NCBI GenBank assembly: GCA_049644265.1
Contig: JBARRO010000200.1
Location: 1-9,389 of the forward strand
Source of the DNA: JBARRO01 sp049644265
Lineage (GTDB): Bacteria > Bacteroidota > Ignavibacteria > UBA10030
Reading direction: 5' to 3'
DNA: 9,389 nucleotides
The position numbers and the translations under genes are program-made. The notes beneath the pieces were generated by a model, which was given only the letters and a program-made list of their open reading frames with translations, made no database searches and was not told the origin of the DNA. This document shows, one piece after another, positions 1 to 6,436 of the stretch (within the stretch, counting starts at the first letter, position 1; every line of letters begins with the position of its first letter).

Positions 1-1635
1 GGGTACAACCCTTTCATCTACGAATCCTCGCAAAGGATTCTCTCGGGGAAAGTGAAGAACATCTATGTGCTTCAGGCAGCAATGAACAATGACACTCGCA
101 TCCTCTCCCTCACTGTCGTTGACGAGCCGATTCCCGGCAAACCAGCATTCTTGTCCGCATCACCTTCCTCAAGATCTGTCACTCTAAGGTGGAGAAAGAA
201 CGCAGAGCTGGACGTCATGCGTTACCGGGTTTACCAGGGTCTTGCCGCAGACGCTCTCTCATTGCGGGATTCAAGTCTTTCCCGGATTGATACATCGATC
301 GTGGTCAGGAATCTCGACAATGCTCGAACGTATTTCTTCGCGGTTTCGGCGGTCGATTCTGAATTGAATGAGAGCGAATTCTCGAACGTCCTATTTGCGA
401 GACCGGAAGGAAATCCCCTTGTTGCACTTTCAGCAAATGGGCTTTCATTTGGAAATGTCTCGATCGGAACCGCGAAGGACCTGAGCTTTACCGTTCAGAA
501 CTCTGGCAATGACACGCTGCAAGTACTTTCGATGGAGACGCTGAACCCGGCATTCACCCTGTCATCCGCGTCCTTCAATCTAGGCCCTGGAAAAAGCATT
601 GTTCAGTCTGCCCGCTTTCAACCCTCGGCAGTAGGAACAGTGATTTCGAAGATCCTCTTGGCCTCGAATTCACAACGCCGCTACGATACTCTCACAGTGT
701 CGGGAGCCGGAGTCAACACACTCCCATCGTCCCAAATACTCTCGATCATGGATGTTCCAGACGACAATGGGAAACAAGTGTTCGTTCGATGGAAGACCAG
801 CGCGCGGGCAACAACCAACGGTGTCCGGAGTTTCGGCGTGTGGCGTCTGGACACAATATGGACATTTTTGTCTGAGGCGCTGGCGACGAGCGATTCTGTC
901 TTTCAAACGGTTGCTTCAACTGTTCAGGATTCGACGAAATCCAAAGGGATGAAGAGGACTGTCTTCAGAATCACGGCGCATTCGGGTTTGGCCGATTTCT
1001 ACACCACCTCGGCGAGAGATAGCGGATACTCACTCGACAATATTCCACCAAGCCAACCTATCAATCTTCAGTTGGAGGCTCCCAATAAGAACGAGGTGAT
1101 CGTACACTGGAGCAAACCTGACGACGCAGACCTCTCCGGCTTCGTTGTTGAACGAAGCACTACGGTGGATTTTACTGTTGGTGGAACTGTCCGCACTTCG
1201 GTGATCGACACAGTGTTTATTGAACGAAACTTGGTGGGTGGCACGAGATTCTATTATCGAATCATTGCAATTGACTCTTCAGGAAATGAAAGCTCGCCAT
1301 CAGCGGCGAGGTCTGTCATTGTAACAGGAGTGGCGGGTGAACTCGGATTACCGACCGAATATTCGTTGTCCGACAACTATCCCAACCCGTTCAACCCCTC
1401 TACGACGATACGATTCGGACTGCCTGTGCGGAGCCACGTGACCTTGGATATCTACAACATCCTCGGGCAACGAGTAGCTGTGTTGGCGGATGAGCAACTC
1501 GAGGCCGGGGTTGTCGAGAAGACATGGAGTACAACGGTGTCTTCAGGGCTCTACTTCTATAGGCTGGAAGCTGTGGCTGTGGAAGACAACTCGAGGCATT
1601 TCATCGGGATAAGAAAGATGTTCCTTGTGAAATAG
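1..1635 (+). CDS. Secreted multi-domain FN3 protein with type IX (Por) C-terminal sorting domain, 5'-truncated by window
   Basis: The frame is open from base 1 with no upstream stop, so the gene starts before the window. A GTG at 52 is in frame but lies inside the protein. The 544 visible residues hold, in order: a short beta-rich end of an upstream domain (about 1-42); a fibronectin-III domain (about 45-135, with VTLRWRKN and RYRVYQG strands); an ASH/HYDIN-like or 'choice-of-anchor D' domain (about 138-240, LSFGNVSIGT and a GPGKS...RFQPSAVG segment); a beta-rich domain beginning DVPDDNGKQVFVRW (about 245-340); a second FN3 (about 350-443); and a C-terminal sorting domain with YPNPFNPSTTI (bases 1378-1410), an IYNILGQRV strand and a SGLYFYRLEA strand. 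Such domains direct export by the type IX system and are then cleaved or anchored. A cell-surface or secreted role is inferred. The catalytic or binding part, if any, lies upstream and is not visible. It ends in TAG, followed by a terminator. Confidence 0.9.
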   Translation, partial: GYNPFIYESSQRILSGKVKNIYVLQAAMNNDTRILSLTVVDEPIPGKPAFLSASPSSRSVTLRWRKNAELDVMRYRVYQGLAADALSLRDSSLSRIDTSIVVRNLDNARTYFFAVSAVDSELNESEFSNVLFARPEGNPLVALSANGLSFGNVSIGTAKDLSFTVQNSGNDTLQVLSMETLNPAFTLSSASFNLGPGKSIVQSARFQPSAVGTVISKILLASNSQRRYDTLTVSGAGVNTLPSSQILSIMDVPDDNGKQVFVRWKTSARATTNGVRSFGVWRLDTIWTFLSEALATSDSVFQTVASTVQDSTKSKGMKRTVFRITAHSGLADFYTTSARDSGYSLDNIPPSQPINLQLEAPNKNEVIVHWSKPDDADLSGFVVERSTTVDFTVGGTVRTSVIDTVFIERNLVGGTRFYYRIIAIDSSGNESSPSAARSVIVTGVAGELGLPTEYSLSDNYPNPFNPSTTIRFGLPVRSHVTLDIYNILGQRVAVLADEQLEAGVVEKTWSTTVSSGLYFYRLEAVAVEDNSRHFIGIRKMFLVK

Positions 1636-1642
1636 GGAGGAG

Positions 1643-1673
1643 TCAACTGCCATGCTTCGGAAATTGCAGTTGA
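1643..1673. repeat. Inverted repeat after the sorting-domain gene
   Basis: TCAACTGC (1643-1650) and GCAGTTGA (1666-1673) are perfect 8-base complements around a 15-base loop. The hairpin starts eight bases after the stop codon at 1635 and sits just before the terminator hairpin. It has no T-run of its own, so it may protect the mRNA 3' end or be chance. Confidence 0.4.
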
Positions 1674-1677
1674 ACCA

Positions 1678-1715
1678 AATGGCGCTCTCAGGGGGGATGA
1701 GCGCCGTTGTTTTTT
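1678..1715 (+). terminator. Rho-independent terminator of the sorting-domain gene
   Basis: AATGGCGCTC (1678-1687) pairs with GAGCGCCGTT (1699-1708), including one G-T wobble and a 7-base GC-rich core GGCGCTC/GAGCGCC. The loop is 11 bases, and a run of six T (1710-1715) follows. This is a classic intrinsic terminator for the plus-strand gene. On the minus strand the hairpin is followed only by ATTT, so it should stop the converging mpg transcript poorly. Confidence 0.85.
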
Positions 1716-1745
1716 GATCTGGCGACTGAACCGAGTTAACGGAAA

Positions 1746-2336
1746 TTACCGGGATACCCACTTACTCCCCTTCACAAAAAGCCTCCACCTTTTCTCTATA
1801 GCAACATTAATTCCGATGCGGACTGACCGACCGATCAGCTTCGACGGGGTTTCTTCCCCGCGCGAAATGAAAATCTCCGCGCCGGTCAGGTCACTGCCGT
1901 TCTCTTCTCTTCCAAGCCCAAAGGCCTGAGCGAACTTTGCAGGACCGTTCGTGAGCAGGCCTAGGGCCCCGTAGGGGGGAGAAAGCGTACCGGGCTGCCG
2001 GGGTGAGCGAGTTTTCGTCCCCCGCTCCCTTGCTCCTCTGCCCCCCCGCATCCTGTTTCTTCTCATCACCTCAACTCCCTCCACCGGCTCAACGCCTCGA
2101 ATCAACACTGCCTCTGCAGTTCCCTTTCGCCTCGTCACGACATTTGCACAGAAGTGCATCCCGTACGTAAAGTACACGTAGAGATGTCCTCCTTCCCAAA
2201 ACATCACCTCATTGCGCTTCGTGCGACCGCGATACGCATGGCTCGCCGGATCTTTTGAACCCAGATAGGCTTCGACCTCCACAATTTTGCCGACAAGGAT
2301 CTTTCGTCCAAGCCTTCGCACAAACAGCTTGCCCAA
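1746..2336 (-). CDS. mpg: 3-methyladenine DNA glycosylase, AAG/Mpg family (5' end uncertain)
   Basis: This enzyme excises alkylated and deaminated purines (3-methyladenine, hypoxanthine and similar), starting base-excision repair. From the TTG at 2336 it has 196 residues. Residues matching the human AAG active site are present: E22 (general base) and Y24 in VEVEAYLG, H33, Y55, intercalating Y58, N65 and R80, plus the LTNGPAKFAQAFGL motif (128-141) and a WVSR end. Residues 97-127, between MRRNR and LTNGP, are a basic, Gly/Arg/Pro-rich stretch about 30 residues longer than usual. The start is a problem. The same frame continues upstream through SKSFYLRP and VARDLLG (to about 2384), the conserved N-terminus of the family, but no ATG or GTG occurs in any frame between 2337 and 2518. 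TTG at 2336 cuts this motif, and no Shine-Dalgarno sequence precedes it. Either a near-cognate codon (CTG at 2402-2400) is used or the 5' end is damaged. Family assignment is firm; the start is not. Confidence 0.85.
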   Translation of the reverse strand: MGKLFVRRLGRKILVGKIVEVEAYLGSKDPASHAYRGRTKRNEVMFWEGGHLYVYFTYGMHFCANVVTRRKGTAEAVLIRGVEPVEGVEVMRRNRMRGGRGARERGTKTRSPRQPGTLSPPYGALGLLTNGPAKFAQAFGLGREENGSDLTGAEIFISRGEETPSKLIGRSVRIGINVAIEKRWRLFVKGSKWVSR

Positions 2337-2399
2337 CAGATCTCGTGCGACTTGATGGGTTGGACGGAGGTAGAATGATTTGGAAAGAGCTCGATTTCT

Positions 2400-2444
2400 C
2401 AGATTACGAAGATTTGGCGCAGATTGCAGATTACGCAGATTGGG
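2400..2444. repeat. CAGATTACG-type short repeats upstream of mpg
   Basis: CAGATTACG (2400-2408), CAGATTG (2420-2426), CAGATTACG (2427-2435) and CAGATTGGG (2436-2444) form an imperfect array. The last three are contiguous. They lie in the open upstream extension of the mpg frame, where they would encode a repeated Leu-Asn-Arg/Pro pattern that looks non-coding. They are part of the gene-free stretch 2337-2643; I see no promoter or RNA gene there. Confidence 0.7.
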
Positions 2445-2514
2445 TTCGCAGGTTAAGGGGGAATCTCAAATCTCAAAGTTCCAATATTAATGTCAAGCCG
2501 ATATCGCAAGTCGG

Positions 2515-2626
2515 AAATCCCACATCGCACATCGCAAATCCCACATCGCACATCGCAAATCCCACATCCCACATCGCACATCGCAAATCCCACATCTCAC
2601 ATCGCAAATCCCACATCCCACATCTT
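2515..2626. repeat. Tandem array of sixteen 7-base units
   Basis: The 112 bases divide exactly into heptamers. An AAATCCC unit is followed by two or three units of the ACATCGC/ACATCCC/ACATCTC type, giving higher-order blocks of 21, 21, 28, 21 and 21 bases starting at 2515, 2536, 2557, 2585 and 2606. Every length change is a whole heptamer, as expected from slippage or unequal exchange. Related AATCTCA copies appear just before it (2462-2475). The array lies 17 bases beyond the stop of the aldehyde dehydrogenase gene. A plus-strand frame reads through it as a repeated NPTSHIA pattern, but nothing supports coding. Confidence 0.9.
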
Positions 2627-2643
2627 ATTTCCCCTTCCTTCCC

Positions 2644-4317
2644 CTATCTCTTCCCAAACTCCTTCATGATCTGATCTACCTGGTCTTCCGTTATGCCGGT
2701 TCCGAGTTTGGATCCTGAGTCCTGGGGTTTTTCTGTGACAGGCTCAGCCTTCTTCTCGACGACTTGAATCTGGGATCTGCCGTCTGCTGGCTGCACACTG
2801 CCTTCTGCCCTCTGAACCAGCACATTTCCCGCCTTCAGTCGTATCCGCTCGTCGATTTCCTCAAGCCAGGATTTTCCGGTGGGAGCCTTTGCGGAAAGTG
2901 TCGTGCGTGGAGTTATAGCCCGGGGAACAACGTGCGTCTTTTCAACGAATTGCTCAGGAGGGTTGATGGGCCTCGTTTCAAACGCAAGTCGTTTGATGTT
3001 GATCAGATGTTTCGCCGAGAGATTCTCCGAAATGATCGACCCGCCAAATGTTCCCGGGCCGAGCGTCATGGATGGAAGCAACTCATTGGTGTATCCCACA
3101 GCACCGAGCGCCGCTTGGGTATTGACCAGCACGCGGAATGCCGGCTTTTCAAGTCCGAATTTCAGAATGACGTCGGAATCGGTGGAGTGAATCACCATCG
3201 TGTGTCCGATTCCGCCAAACTCGAGCATTTCAATGCTTCGCTCGCAGCCTTCACGATAGCCATTGACCGTGAACATCGAAAGGACCGGTGAAAGCTTCTC
3301 GCGGGAAAGCGGATACTCCTTGCCCACGGCCGGCAATTCGGCGATGAGACAGCTCGTATCGTGGGGGACATCAAAACCGGCCTTTTGAGCGATGAACACC
3401 GGAGGCTTTCCGACGATGTCCGGATTGATTGCTCCCCGCTCGTTGAACATCGTCCGGCTTAGCCGCTCCTTTTCTTCGGGAGAAACAAAATACGCGTCGC
3501 GCTTCTTGAATTCCTCAATTGCCAGCCGCTTTATGGGCTCGTCCACAATAACTCCCGACTCTGTCGAGCAAAGCACCCCCCAGTCAAACATCTTGCCCGA
3601 CACAATATCCGCAACGGCTTTCTTGACGTTTGCAGTCCGCTCGATAAACGAAGGAACATTGCCCGATCCAACCCCGTACGCCGGCTTTCCCGAGCTGTAC
3701 GCCGCCCTCACCATCGGGTTGGAACCCGTTGCGAGGATCACCGCGGTTTTCTTGTGTTTCATCAACTCGTTCGTTCCCTCGATGGTAGGAACGGACATAC
3801 AGGCAATCAGCCCTGCAGGTGCACCGGCGGCTTCTGCTGCCTGGCCGATGATGCGGGTTGCTTCGAGGGTGGAGTTCACCGCACGGGGGTGAGGACTTGC
3901 CACAAATCCATTCCGCCCCTTAACAGAAATAATCGCCTTGAACATCACTGTCGATGTGGGGTTGGTTGATGGGATCAATGCGGCAACTACGCCCATCGGT
4001 TCGGCAATCTCGATAATGCGTTTCTCCTTGTCCTCATGGATCACGCCTACGGTTTTGAGATCCTTGATGGATTCCCACACACGTTTTGTGGCGAATTCGT
4101 TTTTCTTCTTCTTGTCCGCAGGTTTGCCAAATCCGGACTCTTCATGCGCCATTTTTCCAAGCTTTTCGGCTGCCGCGTACCCCGCATCAACCATCGCTTT
4201 GACGATGGCATCAACTTGTTCCTGCGTGAATTTTCGGAAGGCCAGCTGGGCGTCTTTGGCTTTGGAGACCAGGTCGCGAGCTTCCTGGATGGATTGGAGG
4301 TCTTTATCGTGCGGCAT
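2644..4317 (-). CDS. CoA-acylating aldehyde dehydrogenase with encapsulation-peptide-like C-terminus
   Basis: It probably interconverts an aldehyde (acetaldehyde, propionaldehyde or similar) and acyl-CoA with NAD+. The 557 residues resemble EutE/PduP, the aldehyde dehydrogenase half of AdhE, and sulfoacetaldehyde dehydrogenases. Visible motifs are MGVVAALIPSTNPTST (108-123, substrate/cofactor region), ATGSNPMV (196-203), GSGNVPSFIE (217-226) and catalytic C250 in WGVLCSTES. No iron-alcohol-dehydrogenase domain follows, so it is not AdhE. The catalytic domain seems to end near 455-470. Then come a conserved-looking segment (WLEEIDERIRLKAGN, 484-498), a charged Gln/Pro/Glu-rich linker (about 500-540) and a final amphipathic helix, ITEDQVDQIMKEF (542-554). 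This tail is how enzymes of bacterial microcompartments are often tagged, but no shell gene is in the window. I chose the ATG at 4317 because AAGGA lies five bases before it. ATG 4323 is the alternative. The frame is open to 4452, but that part is repeat sequence. Confidence 0.85.
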   Translation of the reverse strand: MPHDKDLQSIQEARDLVSKAKDAQLAFRKFTQEQVDAIVKAMVDAGYAAAEKLGKMAHEESGFGKPADKKKKNEFATKRVWESIKDLKTVGVIHEDKEKRIIEIAEPMGVVAALIPSTNPTSTVMFKAIISVKGRNGFVASPHPRAVNSTLEATRIIGQAAEAAGAPAGLIACMSVPTIEGTNELMKHKKTAVILATGSNPMVRAAYSSGKPAYGVGSGNVPSFIERTANVKKAVADIVSGKMFDWGVLCSTESGVIVDEPIKRLAIEEFKKRDAYFVSPEEKERLSRTMFNERGAINPDIVGKPPVFIAQKAGFDVPHDTSCLIAELPAVGKEYPLSREKLSPVLSMFTVNGYREGCERSIEMLEFGGIGHTMVIHSTDSDVILKFGLEKPAFRVLVNTQAALGAVGYTNELLPSMTLGPGTFGGSIISENLSAKHLINIKRLAFETRPINPPEQFVEKTHVVPRAITPRTTLSAKAPTGKSWLEEIDERIRLKAGNVLVQRAEGSVQPADGRSQIQVVEKKAEPVTEKPQDSGSKLGTGITEDQVDQIMKEFGKR

Positions 4318-4322
4318 CGTCA

Positions 4323-4327
4323 TCCTT
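4323..4327 (-). promoter_or_regulatory. Ribosome binding site deciding the aldehyde dehydrogenase start
   Basis: The minus strand reads AAGGA, five bases, then ATG at 4317-4315. The nearer ATG (4323-4321) overlaps this motif and would have no spacing, so the inner ATG is the better start. Confidence 0.6.
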
Positions 4328-4344
4328 GGATGTAAAAAACATTT

Positions 4345-4389
4345 CACAGAGGACACAGAGAGGAGCGAAGCACACAGAGGAGAGAGAGG
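4345..4389. repeat. CACAGAGG-type repeat in the leader of the aldehyde dehydrogenase gene
   Basis: CACAGAGG (4345-4352), ACACAGAGAGG (4353-4363) and ACACAGAGG (4372-4380), then AG-rich sequence to 4389, form an imperfect tandem repeat. It lies 27 bases upstream of the chosen start codon and would be transcribed as untranslated leader from the promoter candidate at 4441-4469. Similar CTCTGTG/CACAGAG strings are, from general knowledge, scattered between genes in many environmental bacteria. Confidence 0.65.
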
Positions 4390-4399
4390 TGTAAGAGAT

Positions 4400-4462
4400 T
4401 CTCTGAAAATCTGTGTGTTTCGTGGCTGAATCCTCCGCTGAAGGTAAATCAATTTTCAGAGA
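4400..4462. repeat. Inverted repeat in the divergent promoter region
   Basis: TCTCTGAAAAT (4400-4410) and ATTTTCAGAGA (4452-4462) are perfect 11-base complements, 41 bases apart. The right arm falls in the spacer of the candidate minus-strand promoter and the left arm lies downstream of its start point, an arrangement compatible with a two-site operator. It could equally be repeat debris. Confidence 0.4.
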
Positions 4463-4469
4463 GTGTCAA
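4441..4469 (-). promoter_or_regulatory. Candidate sigma-70-type promoter for the aldehyde dehydrogenase
   Basis: On the minus strand TTGACA (4469-4464) is a perfect -35 box, followed by 17 bases and TACCTT (4446-4441) as a poor -10 box (three of six). Transcription would start near 4434, giving a leader of about 117 bases that contains the CACAGAGG repeat. The -35 and spacing are good; the -10 is weak. Confidence 0.4.
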
Positions 4470-4516
4470 TTTGATGTTTCCTGCACGAAAATTTCAGTAC
4501 TATTTCTACGAACGCC

Positions 4517-5290
4517 ATGAAACGAAAGCTCGATTTCCTTTTGCGGACACAGAATGTGGACGCCGTGTTCGAGGACGATACACTCATCGTCCTGTGCAAA
4601 CCGGCTCACCTGCTCGTACTTCCCGATCGATATGACCAAACGCTCCCCAACCTTCAGACTCTTCTCCGTGGTGAACTCGGGACCATCTTCACGGTTCATC
4701 GCATCGACAAAGAAACGAGCGGGCTGGTTCTGTTCGCGAAAACTGTTGAGGCACACGCCTCCCTGAATCAGCAATTCGAAAATAGGTCAGTCTCCAAGTT
4801 GTACAAGGCAATTGTGCAAGGAGAGCCATCGGAAGAACACGGTGAAATCGATTTGCCGCTTTCAGAACGGAACCACCGCATGCGCGTGGACGAGAAGAAC
4901 GGGAAGGAGTCCTTGACAGAATTCAGCGTTCTTGAACGATTTCACGGGTATGCACTCATCGAAGCCAGACCACGTACGGGTCGAATGCACCAAATCAGAG
5001 TGCATTTGAAGGAAATCGGACTGCCCATTCTCGCCGATCCCTTGTATGGTGACGGAGAACCGTTTTTTCTCTCTGCAGTAAAGCCAAACTACAAGGTTGA
5101 GGAAGAGGAGAGGCCGCTCCTCTCGAGAACGGCCCTCCATGCCTCAAGTCTGCGCATTCTTCATCCGATCAGCGGACAAAAGATGAGTTTTGAAGCCGAA
5201 ATACCCAAGGATATGAGAACTGTTTTGAAGTACCTGAGGAAATTTAGAAGCGAGGATTCGGGAAGTCAGATGAGGGAAGGTCGGAAGTGA
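4517..5290 (+). CDS. RluA-family RNA pseudouridine synthase
   Basis: It isomerises uridine to pseudouridine in rRNA or tRNA in the cytoplasm. The 257 residues contain the family signature HRIDKETSG (61-69) with catalytic Asp64, the partner segment LYKAIVQG (95-102), the RPRTGRMHQIRVHL motif (151-164) and LADPLYGD (172-179). The N-terminus begins directly with the catalytic fold (VFEDDTLIVLCKPA); there is no S4 RNA-binding domain, so it resembles compact RluA rather than RluC or RluD. The target base cannot be told from sequence. No Shine-Dalgarno sequence precedes the ATG. TTGATG (4471-4476) and TACTAT (4498-4503) are weak promoter boxes with a 21-base spacer, longer than ideal. The gene is divergent from the aldehyde dehydrogenase and converges on ruvB with only 8 bases between the stops; no terminator is visible there. 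Confidence 0.92.
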   Translation: MKRKLDFLLRTQNVDAVFEDDTLIVLCKPAHLLVLPDRYDQTLPNLQTLLRGELGTIFTVHRIDKETSGLVLFAKTVEAHASLNQQFENRSVSKLYKAIVQGEPSEEHGEIDLPLSERNHRMRVDEKNGKESLTEFSVLERFHGYALIEARPRTGRMHQIRVHLKEIGLPILADPLYGDGEPFFLSAVKPNYKVEEEERPLLSRTALHASSLRILHPISGQKMSFEAEIPKDMRTVLKYLRKFRSEDSGSQMREGRK

Positions 5291-5298
5291 TGCGAGTT

Positions 5299-6348
5299 TC
5301 AGTCGAACCGGATTTCCTCCTGACCCGGACGCTTTGGTCTTGGCCGGATACCAAAATGTCTGTACGCCAGCTCGGTCGCTTCCCTCCCCCGCGGTGTGCG
5401 CTTCATGAATCCTTCCTGAATCAGGTAGGGTTCGTACACTTCCTCAAGTGTTCCTGCTTCTTCTCCCACCGCGACGGCAATCGTGCTCAAGCCAACGGGT
5501 CCGCCCTGATATTTTTCAATCAGTGCGCGCAGGATTCGCTTGTCCATTTCGTCGAGTCCGTGGTCGTCAACCTCCAATGCCTTCAGGGCATACTCGGCAA
5601 CCTCTTTGGTGATTTTCCCCTTGTGCATTTTCATCCTGTCGTCCGCTTCGGCGAAATCACGACAACGGCGCAGAAGGCGATTGGCGATACGAGGAGTTCC
5701 GCGAGACCTCCGTGCAATCTCGGCAACCGCGTCGGTGTCAACCGTGATCCCGAGGATCCCGCCTGATCGAACGATAATCCTCTCCAGTTCCCCGCTCCGG
5801 TAGAAATCGAGTCGGTTGGAAATACCGAATCGGGATCGAAGCGGTGCACTCAACAGTCCTGCCCGGGTCGTTGCACCAATCAGTGTGAACGGCTTCAAGC
5901 CTATCTGTATCGTTTTTGCTCCCGGACCGCTGTCGATAACGATATCGACACGGAAATCCTCCATGGCGGAATACAGATACTCCTCGATTTTCGCAGGCAC
6001 CCGGTGAATTTCGTCGATGAACAGGACTTCGGAATCCTCGAGCGATGTCAGGATGCCGGCAAGGTCTCCGGGTTTTTCGAGTGCAGGGCCAGAGGTTGCT
6101 TTGATATGTGTCCCCATCTCGCCGGCTATGATATGAGACAGAGTTGTTTTTCCGAGTCCGGGCGGGCCGGTGAGCAGCACATGGTCGAGCGGTTCTCCCC
6201 GTTGACGTGCAGCGGTGACGAACACCCGAAGGTTCTCGACAATGTTTTCCTGGCCGACAAATTCCTGAAAGGAGGCGGGGCGGAGCGTCTGATCGAGCTC
6301 GTATTCCTGTTCGGTCCGTTCGGGTTGCGTAAGGTCAGATTTTCTCAT
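5299..6348 (-). CDS. ruvB: Holliday junction branch migration ATPase RuvB
   Basis: RuvB is the hexameric AAA+ motor that, with RuvA, drives branch migration of Holliday junctions. The 349 residues are full length. Seen in order: the N-terminal LRPASFQEFVGQ segment (22-33), Walker A GPPGLGKTT (61-69), Walker B LFIDEIH (109-115), sensor 1 GATTR (158-162), an arginine finger in PLRSRFG (169-175), sensor 2 GTPRIANRL (217-225), and a winged-helix C-terminal domain with GGPVGLSTIA and RTPRGREAT. The ATG at 6348 gives the usual N-terminus. The frame is open further upstream to 6597, but that stretch overlaps ruvA and does not resemble RuvB. It is the last gene of the recJ-yebC-ruvCAB run, 88 bases after the ruvA stop, a gap in which I see no clear signal. 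Only a weak GAGA-like ribosome site precedes it. Confidence 0.98.
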   Translation of the reverse strand: MRKSDLTQPERTEQEYELDQTLRPASFQEFVGQENIVENLRVFVTAARQRGEPLDHVLLTGPPGLGKTTLSHIIAGEMGTHIKATSGPALEKPGDLAGILTSLEDSEVLFIDEIHRVPAKIEEYLYSAMEDFRVDIVIDSGPGAKTIQIGLKPFTLIGATTRAGLLSAPLRSRFGISNRLDFYRSGELERIIVRSGGILGITVDTDAVAEIARRSRGTPRIANRLLRRCRDFAEADDRMKMHKGKITKEVAEYALKALEVDDHGLDEMDKRILRALIEKYQGGPVGLSTIAVAVGEEAGTLEEVYEPYLIQEGFMKRTPRGREATELAYRHFGIRPRPKRPGQEEIRFD

Positions 6349-6436
6349 CGGTTCTCGTTGTAGGGCGCAGAAAAAATAGGTAGAAGGGGAGAGAATAGCA
6401 AACTGCCCGGAGGAAGGCTTGAGCAGCGGGTAGGAC

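Noticed and set aside
2515..2626. Possible CRISPR array
   Set aside because: Units are contiguous 7-base repeats with no unique spacers of 25-45 bases, and no cas genes are present.
2255..2674. Plus-strand open frame of 139 codons with a repeated NPTSHIA pattern
   Set aside because: It overlaps mpg antisense and exists because the heptamer array happens to lack stops; the repeated peptide changes frame sense with each whole heptamer and has no ribosome site.
2764..4429. Several long plus-strand frames opposite the aldehyde dehydrogenase
   Set aside because: They are antisense shadows of a clearly conserved coding gene and encode no recognisable domain.
4318..4452. N-terminal extension of the aldehyde dehydrogenase by 45 residues
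   Set aside because: The extension is a translation of the CACAGAGG repeat and promoter region, and AAGGA is properly spaced to the ATG at 4317.
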